Origin: Hyphomicrobiales bacterium
Lineage (GTDB): Bacteria; Pseudomonadota; Alphaproteobacteria; Rhizobiales; Aestuariivirgaceae
DNA length: 64,000 bases
Direction: 5' to 3'
NCBI GenBank assembly: GCA_025363755.1
Contig: JANYLQ010000046.1
Span: forward strand, 23,930-87,929
The position numbers and the translations under genes were made by a program. Shown piece by piece: positions 25,912 to 34,640 of the stretch. Position 1 is the first letter of the stretch. Each line of letters begins with the position of its first letter. The notes beneath the pieces are model-generated. The model saw only the letters and a program-made list of their open reading frames with translations, was not told the DNA's origin and did no database searches.

Positions 25912-27285
25912 ATGAAAGTTCGTAGCGTAGCATTGGCGTTTGTTAGTTCCGTGTATCTTGTAGCGTTAGGCGCAAATATCGGCTCGGCATTCGCAACAAC
26001 AAACCCTGTCACTTCACAGGCTTATCAGGCGTTGACCAGCGGAGATAGCGCAAAGGCAATTTCGCTTTATTCTTTCGCCATTGAATCGCGTGGGCTTGAG
26101 CCAGAGGTTTTGGCAAATGCTCTGCTCAATCGGGCGCTGGCTTACCAACAGCAGGGGCAAAGTGCTAAAGCTGTCGATGATTATTCGGCTGCACTTACTC
26201 TTGATGCCATGTCTGCTGAACTTCGCGCAACGGCACTTTATAATCGTGGCTTGTCGCAACAAAAGCAGGGTTATACCCCTTTAGCGATCGAAGATTTTAC
26301 CAGCGCCTTGATGCTGAACCCCAGTTTTGCCCATGCATTTTTAAGCCGTGGCAACGCATTGCGCGAAAGTGGTCAATATCTGTTTGCACTTTCAGATTAT
26401 GAGCGCGCTCTGAAGTTTGGTCATCCAGAGCCAGCGCGGGTTTATTTTGGCGAAGCACAAACTTATGAGTTGCTCAATCGACCAAATGACATGAGACAAA
26501 TGTTGAACTCTGCCGTGATGGCCGATGCTCAATTTGTGCCAGCACAAGAAAAGTTGGCAAGCCTTAGTCAACAGTCATCGAGCGCTGATGGTACCACGTC
26601 TGAAGTTGCTAACGCGGTTGATCCCATATTGACGGGTACGGCAGTTGCTGTCGGTGGTTCCACAATCATTCATAAACCTGACTTGCCACAAGGTGTTGAG
26701 CCGCCGGCAAACTTGACTGCGGATGTTTCTGATCAGGCTGACGCCGTGGTTGCCCAGAGTGAAGAGCCAATATTTAGCGAAACTGGAAAACTTTATAATG
26801 ATCGTCTGCCAGCGAGCGTAGAGGAAACTGCGAGTGCTGGTGTTGCCCCAGTTGAATCGCAAGAAAAAATTGTGGCAGTCGCGGAAGTGCCGGCTATTCC
26901 TAAAAGCACCAAGGCCAAGAAAATTTTGGCTGCAGTGGTTGCCGTAGCCGAAGCTCCTGGTGATGACTCAATTGAGACGGCGAGCCTAACGCCTGTTGCT
27001 CAACCAAAGTCTCTTGCGGCGCCGATTGCTGGTTGGGGGGTGCAAGTTGCATCTGCTACAAGCGAGGATGCGGCTTGGACGACTTGGAAAAATATGCAAA
27101 AACGTTTCAAGGTCTTAGCGGACAAATCCCCGGTTGTGGTGAAAGCCGACCTCGGAACCAGAGGTATATTCTACCGTGTCCGTTTAGCTGGATTTGAAGA
27201 TCAGATTGGTGCTAAATCTGAATGTAACGCATTGAAATCAAAAGGCGTTTCTTGCTTTATCAGTAAATCTGAGGGTGCAACTTAG
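25912..27285 (+). CDS. Secreted TPR protein with C-terminal SPOR domain
   Basis: A 457-aa envelope protein. A signal peptide ends near ANIGSAFA (residue 28). TPR repeats follow (about residues 33-225), with ALLNRALAYQQQGQSAKAVDD, ALYNRGLSQQKQGYTPLAIED and AFLSRGNALRESGQYLFALSD. A Val/Ala/Glu-rich linker (about 225-375) leads to a SPOR domain with WGVQVASATSEDAAW and FYRVRLAGFEDQIGAKSECN. SPOR domains bind denuded septal peptidoglycan, so the protein is probably periplasmic and at the division site or wall. It follows the secretion operon by 65 bases and may share its promoter; a link to secretion is only inferred from position. Confidence 0.82.
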   Translation: MKVRSVALAFVSSVYLVALGANIGSAFATTNPVTSQAYQALTSGDSAKAISLYSFAIESRGLEPEVLANALLNRALAYQQQGQSAKAVDDYSAALTLDAMSAELRATALYNRGLSQQKQGYTPLAIEDFTSALMLNPSFAHAFLSRGNALRESGQYLFALSDYERALKFGHPEPARVYFGEAQTYELLNRPNDMRQMLNSAVMADAQFVPAQEKLASLSQQSSSADGTTSEVANAVDPILTGTAVAVGGSTIIHKPDLPQGVEPPANLTADVSDQADAVVAQSEEPIFSETGKLYNDRLPASVEETASAGVAPVESQEKIVAVAEVPAIPKSTKAKKILAAVVAVAEAPGDDSIETASLTPVAQPKSLAAPIAGWGVQVASATSEDAAWTTWKNMQKRFKVLADKSPVVVKADLGTRGIFYRVRLAGFEDQIGAKSECNALKSKGVSCFISKSEGAT

Positions 27286-27386
27286 AGTGCTAATAAACTC
27301 TGCCATAACTGGCTAAAATCGCCCATCTGTAGAAAACGCTGACTTAAGAGCTTGATGGTATGGTGGCACATAGAGGGGCCCCAACC

Positions 27387-28070
27387 ATGGATGATGAGTA
27401 TAGTTCGTTGATGTCGCCGCAGATGCGCGGCTCGCATTCAGAAATGGATGAAAAGCTTCAGCTTCACATAAATAATCAAGCAGCCTTAAAAGCTGAAAAG
27501 CCCGCCTACCATGATCTGGTAATTGAGGCGCATCGTCAGATGATGCAAAAGCTCTGCGCTGAATTGCTGGGCTATATCTATGTGCAAAGCCATCAATTTT
27601 TTGAGACGATGGTAATCGATGTTCTTCTTGCCTTGGGATATGGTGGGAGGCGGCGTGATTTGTCGCGGAGGTTGGGCCGCAGCGGCGATGGCGGCGTGGA
27701 CGGCATCATTCACATGGATGAGTTAGGTCTCGACATGATCTATATTCAAGCGAAACGATTGAAACCGGGAAGCACAGTTGCTGTTTCTGCTGTGCGCGAT
27801 TTTGTCGGCAGTTTGGATGCCCAACATGCGGTCAAAGGTATTTTTGTAACGACGGGTGAGTTTACGTCTGCAGCGCATTCAGTGGCGCGGACGGTTTCGA
27901 AAAAGATTGTTTTGATTGATGGACGCCGCCTCACTGAACTTATGGTGCGGCATAATGTTGGAACGATAGCTGCCAGTACTTTTCAGTTTAAAACTGTGGA
28001 TTTAAAATACTTCAATCAATCTGTTGCGGGCCGTGCGACAAGTTCAGCATCGACCCAGCCTCGGACATAG
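27387..28070 (+). CDS. Mrr-like restriction endonuclease domain protein
   Basis: A 227-aa protein with the Mrr-type nuclease fold: FFETMVIDVLLALGYGG, then GRSGDGGVDGIIHMD with the catalytic Asp, and IYIQAKRLKPG supplying the Q-x-K part of the D-QxK active site. It ends with VKGIFVTTGEFTSAAHSVA and VLIDGRRLTELMVRHNVG. Mrr proteins cut modified DNA; no methyltransferase is adjacent. I start at ATG 27387 because AGGGG lies 8 bases upstream; ATG 27360 is also in frame. Its last 55 bases overlap the convergent gene at 28016-28705. Restriction activity is not proven by sequence; it could be a repair nuclease. Confidence 0.78.
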   Translation: MDDEYSSLMSPQMRGSHSEMDEKLQLHINNQAALKAEKPAYHDLVIEAHRQMMQKLCAELLGYIYVQSHQFFETMVIDVLLALGYGGRRRDLSRRLGRSGDGGVDGIIHMDELGLDMIYIQAKRLKPGSTVAVSAVRDFVGSLDAQHAVKGIFVTTGEFTSAAHSVARTVSKKIVLIDGRRLTELMVRHNVGTIAASTFQFKTVDLKYFNQSVAGRATSSASTQPRT

Positions 28071-28705
28071 TTCAGAGCACATGCAATGGACAGATCAATG
28101 TCTTCTGGATTGGCCAAAAATTTTGCGGCGGATTTAATGTTGAGTTTTTGCCTGAACTGCTCGAACAAGATAGCCTCTTCGGCACCCAATAATCTAAACC
28201 TTGGCGCGCCGCGTTGTTTCCAAACCAAAACCTTTTGTGGCTCATCTAGCCTGTGTGGCTTAGGAGGGCGCTCTTCACACTTCATCGCGGCCCAAATGCT
28301 TGTAGTGTTTTGTTCGAAGGTTAGAAGCTGCGCAGATTGCACAAATTGGATTTTTAATTTCGGAAAATTTTGAACGTCAATAGCTTCAAACTGCTGCACA
28401 CTTAAAATTGGAAGTTCAGGCGAAAGAAACGCTTGGTTTGCTGCAATCTCGAGGCAAGCCAGCTCGTAGATTTCCGGGCTGTGTTGGAATGATGGCTGAT
28501 GTTTTAGATACTGCGGAAGCGCATTCACCACAGTGACATTGAGTTTTGAAGGATTGGCCATTGCCATATCTCTGGAGAGCCTGCCAAATGCGATGTCACC
28601 CAAATATCGGTATAGGAGGGGTAGCTCATTTTCCAAATAGCCAGCGGCCGACAGAAACGAATTGATTCTGTCGCCGGGTTTCTTAAGTGTTGCCAAGTTT
28701 CTCAC
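28016..28705 (-). CDS. HvfC/DUF2063-like protein (orphan)
   Basis: A 229-aa protein that follows the DUF2063/HvfC pattern: LPLLYRYLGDIAFGRLSRDM, an LPQYLK block, ELACLEIAANQAF, then SIWAAMKCEERP and KVLVWKQRGAPRFRLL, ending in a small helical domain. HvfC-type proteins normally work with a DUF692 (HvfB) multinuclear iron enzyme that modifies cysteine-rich peptides. No DUF692 gene or precursor peptide is adjacent. The start is GTG 28705 with no clear ribosome site. The 3' end overlaps the Mrr-like gene by 55 bases. The family assignment is by pattern and is moderate. Confidence 0.6.
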   Translation of the reverse strand: MRNLATLKKPGDRINSFLSAAGYLENELPLLYRYLGDIAFGRLSRDMAMANPSKLNVTVVNALPQYLKHQPSFQHSPEIYELACLEIAANQAFLSPELPILSVQQFEAIDVQNFPKLKIQFVQSAQLLTFEQNTTSIWAAMKCEERPPKPHRLDEPQKVLVWKQRGAPRFRLLGAEEAILFEQFRQKLNIKSAAKFLANPEDIDLSIACALNYVRGWVDAELVARPATD

Positions 28706-28783
28706 ACCACTTTTATGGGGTGATCATTCGCGTTAAGCCAATCAACAACGGACGATTGTGTTCACTTGGCTGTGAAGTGTAGT

Positions 28784-28987
28784 TCATTTCAACAGAAACG
28801 TAACTTTCATATTGACCCGCCATTCCGCAACTTTGCCATTTTTAACAACGCATTTAATATCTTGAACCCAAGCGCTCTCAATGTTGTCGAGTGTGTTGTC
28901 AGCGCGGCGAATGCCTGTTTCGACGGCATCTTCGATACCTTTTGAAGAAGAAGACGTGAGTTCGATAACTTTGGCGACAGTGGACAT
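28784..28987 (-). CDS. Dodecin family flavin-binding protein
   Basis: A 67-aa dodecin: VAKVIELTSSSSKGIEDAVETG at the N-terminus, then RADNTLDNIESAWVQDIKC and a final beta strand WRVNMKVTFLL. Dodecins assemble into 12-mers that store or buffer flavins. Length matches the family exactly when started at ATG 28987, which has AAAGGA about 8 bases upstream. It is probably monocistronic. Confidence 0.92.
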   Translation of the reverse strand: MSTVAKVIELTSSSSKGIEDAVETGIRRADNTLDNIESAWVQDIKCVVKNGKVAEWRVNMKVTFLLK

Positions 28988-29091
28988 GATCATTTTCCTT
29001 TCAAAGCTTGTGGAAACTGAATTGAGTTGGTTCACCTGATAGCAGGTTGCGCCTATAGTGACGGATCAGTTCCTCTGGATACCACTATGCC

Positions 29092-29508
29092 ATGCCTTTA
29101 AATCTAATCAAACTTTGTGTTGGCGTTTCTGAAATTGAGGAAATGAACTCTTGGGTTAAAATTTCTAAGAACAGCAACGAAGATTGCGATCATGTGACGC
29201 GCATGTTTCCGCGGCGGAAGGACGAGATTTTGCCCGGTGGTTCGCTCTATTGGGTGATCAGAGGTTTGATCCTGTGTCGACAACCGATTGCTGATTTGCA
29301 AGAAGTTGTTGGGGGTGACGGTATCAAACGCTGCCGCATTCTGTTTAAACCACAGATCATCGAAGTTCGTCCCGCTCCAAGGCGGGCCTTTCAAGGATGG
29401 CGCTATCTCAAAGCTGAAGACGCGCCCATTGATTTGCCGCGCGGAGAAAAAGGCAGTGACTTGCCCGATAAAATGCGGCGCGAGCTGGTAGAACTTGGTT
29501 TAATCTAA
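29092..29508 (+). CDS. DUF1489 family protein
   Basis: A 138-aa cytoplasmic protein that opens with MPLNLIKLCVGVSEIEEM and contains TRMFPRRKDEIL, GGSLYWVIRGLILCRQ, ILFKPQIIEVRPAPRRAFQGWRYL (split here by family blocks) and a terminal LPDKMRRELVELGL helix. These match the DUF1489 family, widespread in alphaproteobacteria and without a known role. It converges on panC with a 4-base overlap. Confidence 0.88.
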   Translation: MPLNLIKLCVGVSEIEEMNSWVKISKNSNEDCDHVTRMFPRRKDEILPGGSLYWVIRGLILCRQPIADLQEVVGGDGIKRCRILFKPQIIEVRPAPRRAFQGWRYLKAEDAPIDLPRGEKGSDLPDKMRRELVELGLI

Positions 29509-30347
29509 ACTGCAATGTTATCAATCAAACGGGTTTTACCAAGCCAAGCGGCGGCCAGCAGTCGCAGTGGTTCGTCTGGATTTTGTGGCACGGCTAAGGT
29601 TTCAGCGTTGCGCGCAGTCACATAATCAACTTTGAAGCCCAGCGTGGTGAGCGAACGCGAGGCAGCTCTGGTTGCAGTTTGTTGGTTTATCCCACCGCGA
29701 ATTTTTTCAGCGGCTTGCTGCAAGTTTTTGTGAATGGCAGTGGCATGGCCGCGTTCAGTTTTGGAAAGATAGCGATTGCGTGATGACATGGCCAAGCCGT
29801 CTACTTCGCGTCTGGTTGCTATACCAACAACTTCGGTTGGGATGTCCAAATCTTTGGCCACGCGTGTGACAACCAATAATTGCTGATAATCTTTTTCGCC
29901 AAACATGGCGTAATTTGCGCCCGATTGGATAAACAGCTTCGATACGATGGTTGCAACGCCATCAAAAAAATGGGGGCGGTATTTATCTTCAAGACCAACT
30001 TTCGCAGGGCCTTCAATGTGAACCGTGGTGGAAAAATCTAAAGGATAAATGCTATCTGATGTCGGTGCGTAGATAAGAGGCACACCTTCTTGATTTAATT
30101 TTTCAACATCACCTTCTTCGTCGCGCGGATAATGACTTAAGTCTTCTTTCGCGCCAAACTGTTTTGGATTCACGAAGATAGAAACCAGCACGCGGTCAGC
30201 GCGTTTGAAACCTTCGCGCACTAAATCGAGATGACCTTCATGTAGTGCGCCCATCGTTGGAACAATGGCGTAGGTTAAGCCTTCCGTTCTCCAACGTGCA
30301 GTTTCGCGGCGCAGGGATGTTACGTTCCGAACTATTTTGGGGGTCAT
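29505..30347 (-). CDS. panC: Pantothenate synthetase
   Basis: A 280-aa ligase that joins pantoate and beta-alanine with ATP to make pantothenate. The nucleotidyl-transferase motif PTMGALHEGHLDLVREG is near residue 29; VSIFVNPKQFG, YPRDEEGD, MFGEKDYQQLLV and the KMSKS-like MSSRNRYLS are present. Its ATG overlaps the putR stop (ATGA), so it is translated with the proline regulator. No panB is visible nearby, which is unusual because panB and panC are often paired. Confidence 0.95.
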   Translation of the reverse strand: MTPKIVRNVTSLRRETARWRTEGLTYAIVPTMGALHEGHLDLVREGFKRADRVLVSIFVNPKQFGAKEDLSHYPRDEEGDVEKLNQEGVPLIYAPTSDSIYPLDFSTTVHIEGPAKVGLEDKYRPHFFDGVATIVSKLFIQSGANYAMFGEKDYQQLLVVTRVAKDLDIPTEVVGIATRREVDGLAMSSRNRYLSKTERGHATAIHKNLQQAAEKIRGGINQQTATRAASRSLTTLGFKVDYVTARNAETLAVPQNPDEPLRLLAAAWLGKTRLIDNIAV

Positions 30348-30847
30348 GCCTTTTTGGCCTTATTTATGGTGATTGGCAGAACCTGGCTTTCTTTTACCTC
30401 TTGCATCACAAAATAAGAATGTGTGCCTTCGATCATTGGCAAGGTGCTTATAACGCCGCCCAGAATTTCTCGATATTCGCTCATGTCGCGCACCCGCAGT
30501 TTTAGAAGATAATCAAACCCGCCGCCTACCATATGGCATTCGAGAATCTGTTTGACGGGTTTTACCGCAGCATTGAACTTTTCCAAAGTAGCTTCATCAG
30601 TGCCGCGCAGTTTTACTGTCACAAACACCATCAAAGCTTGGCCTAGGGCCTTTGGTGAGACGCGCGCATGATAGCCCGTGATCACTCCGGTTTGTTCGAG
30701 CTTCTTGATGCGCTGGGTTATGGGGGTTGGGGAGAGGTTGATGCGTTTTGAAAGTTCAACGACCGAAGTGCGGCCATCATTTTGTAAATGGCGAAGGATT
30801 TGCAAATCGACATTATCGACATGTTCCATGACGGCTTCATTTTTCAT
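30344..30847 (-). CDS. putR: Lrp/AsnC-family regulator, probable PutR
   Basis: A 167-aa transcription regulator. An N-terminal helix-turn-helix (LQILRHLQNDGRTSVVELSK and LSPTPITQRIKKLEQTG) is followed by an Lrp ligand-binding (RAM) domain with CHMVGGGFDYLLKLRVRDM. Divergent position to putA identifies it as the likely proline-responsive activator PutR of rhizobia. ATG 30847 has AGGTG 6 bases upstream. A perfect palindrome lies in the shared promoter gap. It is followed, with an ATGA overlap, by panC. Confidence 0.88.
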   Translation of the reverse strand: MKNEAVMEHVDNVDLQILRHLQNDGRTSVVELSKRINLSPTPITQRIKKLEQTGVITGYHARVSPKALGQALMVFVTVKLRGTDEATLEKFNAAVKPVKQILECHMVGGGFDYLLKLRVRDMSEYREILGGVISTLPMIEGTHSYFVMQEVKESQVLPITINKAKKA

Positions 30848-30873
30848 TGAAAACACCTATTTGTAAGATATTG

Positions 30874-30892
30874 AATAGTGAATATCACTATT
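30874..30892. promoter_or_regulatory. Palindromic operator between putR and putA
   Basis: A perfect 8-base inverted repeat, AATAGTGA-ATA-TCACTATT, 27 bases upstream of putR and 71 bases upstream of putA. AT-rich imperfect palindromes of this size are typical Lrp-family sites, so it is the best candidate PutR site. Confidence 0.65.
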
Positions 30893-30962
30893 TTGTACCA
30901 ATAATGAAGCTGAAAAATAATTTGGATCTTTGCTATTTTCGAACCTCATCGAGGAGTCTCAA

Positions 30963-33900
30963 ATGCAAAATACTATTGATCGCACTAACATAGACACGAG
31001 TCTTTTTCTGGATGAAACCATTTTGGTTCACGCGCTTGCTGCGAAAGCAAAGCTCCCTTCGGGCGATGATCAGAAAGTTTTAGCACTTGCTAAAGAACTG
31101 GTCTTGGCCGTTCGCAGCAACCGCAAGGCCCAAGGCAGCATCGATGCGTTCATGCAGGAATACTCTCTATCATCGCAAGAAGGTGTTGTGTTGATGTGCT
31201 TGGCCGAGGCATTGCTCCGTATTCCGGATGCAGCGACGGCGGACCGTTTGATTGCGGACAAAATTGGTGGAGGCAATTGGCAATCTCATTTGGGGCAATC
31301 TGAATCATTGTTTGTGAATGCTTCGGCCTGGGGGCTGATGTTGACTGGCAAAATTATCACCATGGGGCAGGATGTCAGCAGTGATGGCTTTGGTTTTCTC
31401 AAGCGTTTGGTGCGCAAGTCTGGTGAACCGATTTTGCGCAATGCCATCAAGCAGGCAATGCGCATTATGGGGCGACAATTTGTGTTGGGCCAGAACATGA
31501 GCGAGGCCTTGAACCTTGCCCGTGCAGAAGAAGCAAAAGGCTATCGCTATAGTTTTGACATGCTTGGTGAAAGCGCCATGACGATGGCAGATGCTGAACA
31601 TTATTTTGAAGCTTACAAATCGGCTTTGAATGCGCTCACTGGTGGGCGTGACGTGCTGGCCTGTCCTTCATTGTCGGTGAAGCTTTCAGCGCTTTATCCG
31701 CGTTACGAAGAAAAACACCGCGAAGAAGCGTTGGCATATTTGTTTGATGCAGTTTTGCAGTTGGCGGTGCGCGCCAAGGAACTCAATGTGGGTTTGACAC
31801 TTGATGCCGAGGAAGTGGCGCGGCTCGATCTTTCGCTGGTGTTGTTTGAAAAGTTGGCGGCTGACGCGCGCTTGAGTGGATGGAATGGCTTGGGACTTGC
31901 TGTCCAAGCTTATGGGAAAAGGGCGCTTCCAACCCTGGAGTGGTTGGCAAACCTCGCGCAGAAAACGCAGCGCATTTTGCCAGTGCGACTTGTAAAAGGC
32001 GCTTATTGGGATACAGAAATTAAACGTGCGCAAGAGGCTGGATTGGAAGATTTTCCAGTGTTCACTCGCAAGATTTGCACGGATGTGAGCTATCTCGCTT
32101 GTGCGCGGTTTATGTTGTCCAGGCGCGATGTGTTCTATCCACAATTTGCCACCCATAATGCCCAAACCGTTGCTGCTGTGCAGGTGATGGCTGGCGATAA
32201 ACTGGGGTTCGAGTTTCAACGTCTGCACGGCATGGGGCAGGGACTTTATGATCAGGTGATTGATAAACACCCGTGCCGTATCTATGCGCCTGTCGGCAGC
32301 CACAAGGATTTATTGGCTTATCTCGTGCGCAGGCTTTTGGAGAATGGTGCAAACACATCTTTCGTCAATCGGCTCGCCGATGATGAAGCGCCATTGGACG
32401 AAATCGTTGCAAATCCTGTGTCCCAAGTTTTGGCTTTGACGCGCGTTACACATGCCCACATTCGCAAACCTTCGGACCTGTTTACCCCGCGGGTTAATTC
32501 AGCTGGCTTGCCGCTGTGGCGGGCGAGTGACCGTGGAGATATCACCAAAGGTGTTGACGCGGCATTGCTTGAAACTTTTTCTGCATCGGCGATCATTGAA
32601 GGTCAAGCGCGCCGCGATGGACCAGAACGTCTGGTTGTTTCACCACATGAACTTTCCATTCAAGTTGGTAAGGTTTTTGAAGCAAGCGATGCTTCTGTTG
32701 CACAAGCAATGGAAAGCGCTGCACGCCATCAAGATGATTGGGACCAATTGGGTGGCGAGGCCCGCGCTGATATTTTGGAAACAGCTGCCAATCTATTCGA
32801 GCAGCATCGCCCAACGCTTGTTGCTCTGTTGATCAGAGAAGCAGGCAAGACGCTCGACAATGCCATGGGTGATTTACGTGAGGCCGTGGATTTCTTACGA
32901 TTTTATGCCAGCGAAGCGCGCGCGAAGTTTTCAAATCCGGTTCGCTTGCCTGGACCTACGGGCGAAATCAATGAAATGACCTTGCATGGCCGCGGTGTGT
33001 TTGCTTGCATTTCGCCATGGAATTTTCCGTTGGCGATTTTTACGGGGCAGGTTGCCGCTGCTTTGGCGGCGGGCAATAGTGTTATAGCAAAGCCTGCCGA
33101 ACAAACGCCTTTGGTGGCGCATGAAGCGATCAAACTTTTGCATCAGGCAGGTGTACCTTATGGCGTGTTGCATTTTTTGCCAGGCGATGGCGCACGGATT
33201 GGAAAACTGCTGCTTAATCATCCGGCGCTGGCTGGTGTTGCATTTACGGGCTCGAATGATACCGCTCGCATCATCAACCGAACACTTGCCATGCGCGAAA
33301 GTTCAATCCCCAGTTTTGTAGCAGAGACAGGGGGGATGAACGCGATGATTGTTGATTCATCCGCTCTACCTGAGCAAGCGGTGCGTGACGTGGTGGCATC
33401 TGCTTTTGACAGCGCTGGTCAACGCTGTTCAGCGGTGCGTATTTTGTTTGTGCAGGAAGATATTGCAGACAAAGTTATTGAAATGCTCAAAGGTGCCATG
33501 GCACTGTTGAAGATTGGTGACCCGATGATTTACGCGACTGATGTTGGCCCGGTTATTGACTCAGAAGCAAAGGCGACATTGGAGAAGCATAAAACTTTAA
33601 TGGCCAATAAAGCTCACATGATTTTGGACATGGAGCTTCCAAAAGAATGCTCGGGCGGTAACTATGTTTCTCCCGCTGCTTATGAGCTGGATTCGATAGC
33701 ACTACTTTCGCGCGAAACCTTCGGACCTATTTTGCATGTGGTGCGATTTCATGGTGAGCGGCTTGACCAAGTGTGTGATCAGATTAACGCCAAGGGTTTC
33801 GGGCTGACACTTGGCCTTCACACCCGCATTGAATCTGTTGCAAAAAGAGTGAGAGCCAGAATGCGGGTTGGCAATCTTTATGTGAACCGTAACCAGATTG

Positions 33901-34058
33901 GGGCGGTTGTGGGTGCTCAACCCTTTGGCGGTGAAGGACTTTCTGGGACAGGCCCAAAGGCGGGTGGCCCGCACACCCTTACTCGCTTCTCGGTTGAGCG
34001 CGTTTGTTCAACAGATTCAACAGCTTCAGGCGGAAACGCCGAACTTATTAACAGTTGA
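30963..34058 (+). CDS. putA: Bifunctional proline dehydrogenase / P5C dehydrogenase
   Basis: A 1031-aa enzyme that oxidises proline to glutamate in two steps. The N-terminal part is the FAD proline dehydrogenase barrel, with LSVKLSALYPRYE, LTLDAEEVARLDLSL, VRLVKGAYWDTEIKRAQ and FEFQRLHGMGQGLYD. The aldehyde dehydrogenase half has ISPWNFPLAIFTGQVAAALAAG (split), VAFTGSNDTARIINRTL, ETGGMNAMIVDSSA and the catalytic cysteine in SAGQRCSAVRIL. There is no ribbon-helix-helix domain, so it is not self-regulating, which fits the presence of putR. ATG 30963 follows GAGGAG; the frame is open back to 30930. Confidence 0.96.
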   Translation: MQNTIDRTNIDTSLFLDETILVHALAAKAKLPSGDDQKVLALAKELVLAVRSNRKAQGSIDAFMQEYSLSSQEGVVLMCLAEALLRIPDAATADRLIADKIGGGNWQSHLGQSESLFVNASAWGLMLTGKIITMGQDVSSDGFGFLKRLVRKSGEPILRNAIKQAMRIMGRQFVLGQNMSEALNLARAEEAKGYRYSFDMLGESAMTMADAEHYFEAYKSALNALTGGRDVLACPSLSVKLSALYPRYEEKHREEALAYLFDAVLQLAVRAKELNVGLTLDAEEVARLDLSLVLFEKLAADARLSGWNGLGLAVQAYGKRALPTLEWLANLAQKTQRILPVRLVKGAYWDTEIKRAQEAGLEDFPVFTRKICTDVSYLACARFMLSRRDVFYPQFATHNAQTVAAVQVMAGDKLGFEFQRLHGMGQGLYDQVIDKHPCRIYAPVGSHKDLLAYLVRRLLENGANTSFVNRLADDEAPLDEIVANPVSQVLALTRVTHAHIRKPSDLFTPRVNSAGLPLWRASDRGDITKGVDAALLETFSASAIIEGQARRDGPERLVVSPHELSIQVGKVFEASDASVAQAMESAARHQDDWDQLGGEARADILETAANLFEQHRPTLVALLIREAGKTLDNAMGDLREAVDFLRFYASEARAKFSNPVRLPGPTGEINEMTLHGRGVFACISPWNFPLAIFTGQVAAALAAGNSVIAKPAEQTPLVAHEAIKLLHQAGVPYGVLHFLPGDGARIGKLLLNHPALAGVAFTGSNDTARIINRTLAMRESSIPSFVAETGGMNAMIVDSSALPEQAVRDVVASAFDSAGQRCSAVRILFVQEDIADKVIEMLKGAMALLKIGDPMIYATDVGPVIDSEAKATLEKHKTLMANKAHMILDMELPKECSGGNYVSPAAYELDSIALLSRETFGPILHVVRFHGERLDQVCDQINAKGFGLTLGLHTRIESVAKRVRARMRVGNLYVNRNQIGAVVGAQPFGGEGLSGTGPKAGGPHTLTRFSVERVCSTDSTASGGNAELINS

Positions 34059-34104
34059 TTAGTTATTGCGGCCTAACACTGATCGTCAACAACTAGGAAG
34101 TGTG

Positions 34105-34638
34105 ATGGCAAATCTCTTAGCCACAGCAGAACGCAAACCGTTTTCGACGTTCGAGGAAGCGACGGGTTTTTTGGAAGAAACTGCGAAACGCTCGGGCGTT
34201 AAACACTTGTCCTATTGGTATATGCAGTTCAGCGATGATCTTCCTGATCAAGTTATTTGGATTGCAACTTATGATCCAAATTACATGAACGAATATATGA
34301 AGAATTTTACCCCGCTTGGTGATCCTGTTATGAATGAAATGCGCGATGGTCGAATTATTGATTGGACGGAATGGATGGCAGTTGATGAAACGCTGCACGA
34401 CATTCACGCCGCAGCGTTTAAGTATGATGTTCCTAAATATGGTATCTCAATGCATCTGCCGGTGGCTACGCAGGACAAAGTTATTTTCTCTGTTTGCTTG
34501 AACAGTGACGATGCGAGTTGGCCAAAACTGCGTGGTACCTTGGTGAAAAGGTTCAAGCCATTCGCGGCCGAGTTCCACGAACGCATGTTACCGATGATTC
34601 AGTCGCGACAAAAAGGTGATGCAGTTTACGCGTTTTAA
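34105..34638 (+). CDS. LuxR-type autoinducer-binding domain protein lacking HTH
   Basis: A 177-aa protein that resembles only the ligand-binding half of LuxR-type regulators: HLSYWYMQF, WIATYDPNYMNEYMKN, then the conserved Asp-Pro-Val in TPLGDPVMNEM, Trp in IIDWTEWMAV, and GISMHLPVATQD. In TraR terms W57 is replaced by Tyr while D70, P71 and W85 equivalents remain. There is no DNA-binding domain, and the convergent dinB stop lies 3 bases away, so none was lost to a nearby frameshift in this window. AGGAAG precedes ATG 34105. It follows putA by 46 bases and may be cotranscribed. It could be a signal sink, an anti-regulator or a sensor for another small molecule. Confidence 0.7.
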   Translation: MANLLATAERKPFSTFEEATGFLEETAKRSGVKHLSYWYMQFSDDLPDQVIWIATYDPNYMNEYMKNFTPLGDPVMNEMRDGRIIDWTEWMAVDETLHDIHAAAFKYDVPKYGISMHLPVATQDKVIFSVCLNSDDASWPKLRGTLVKRFKPFAAEFHERMLPMIQSRQKGDAVYAF

Positions 34639-34640
34639 GC

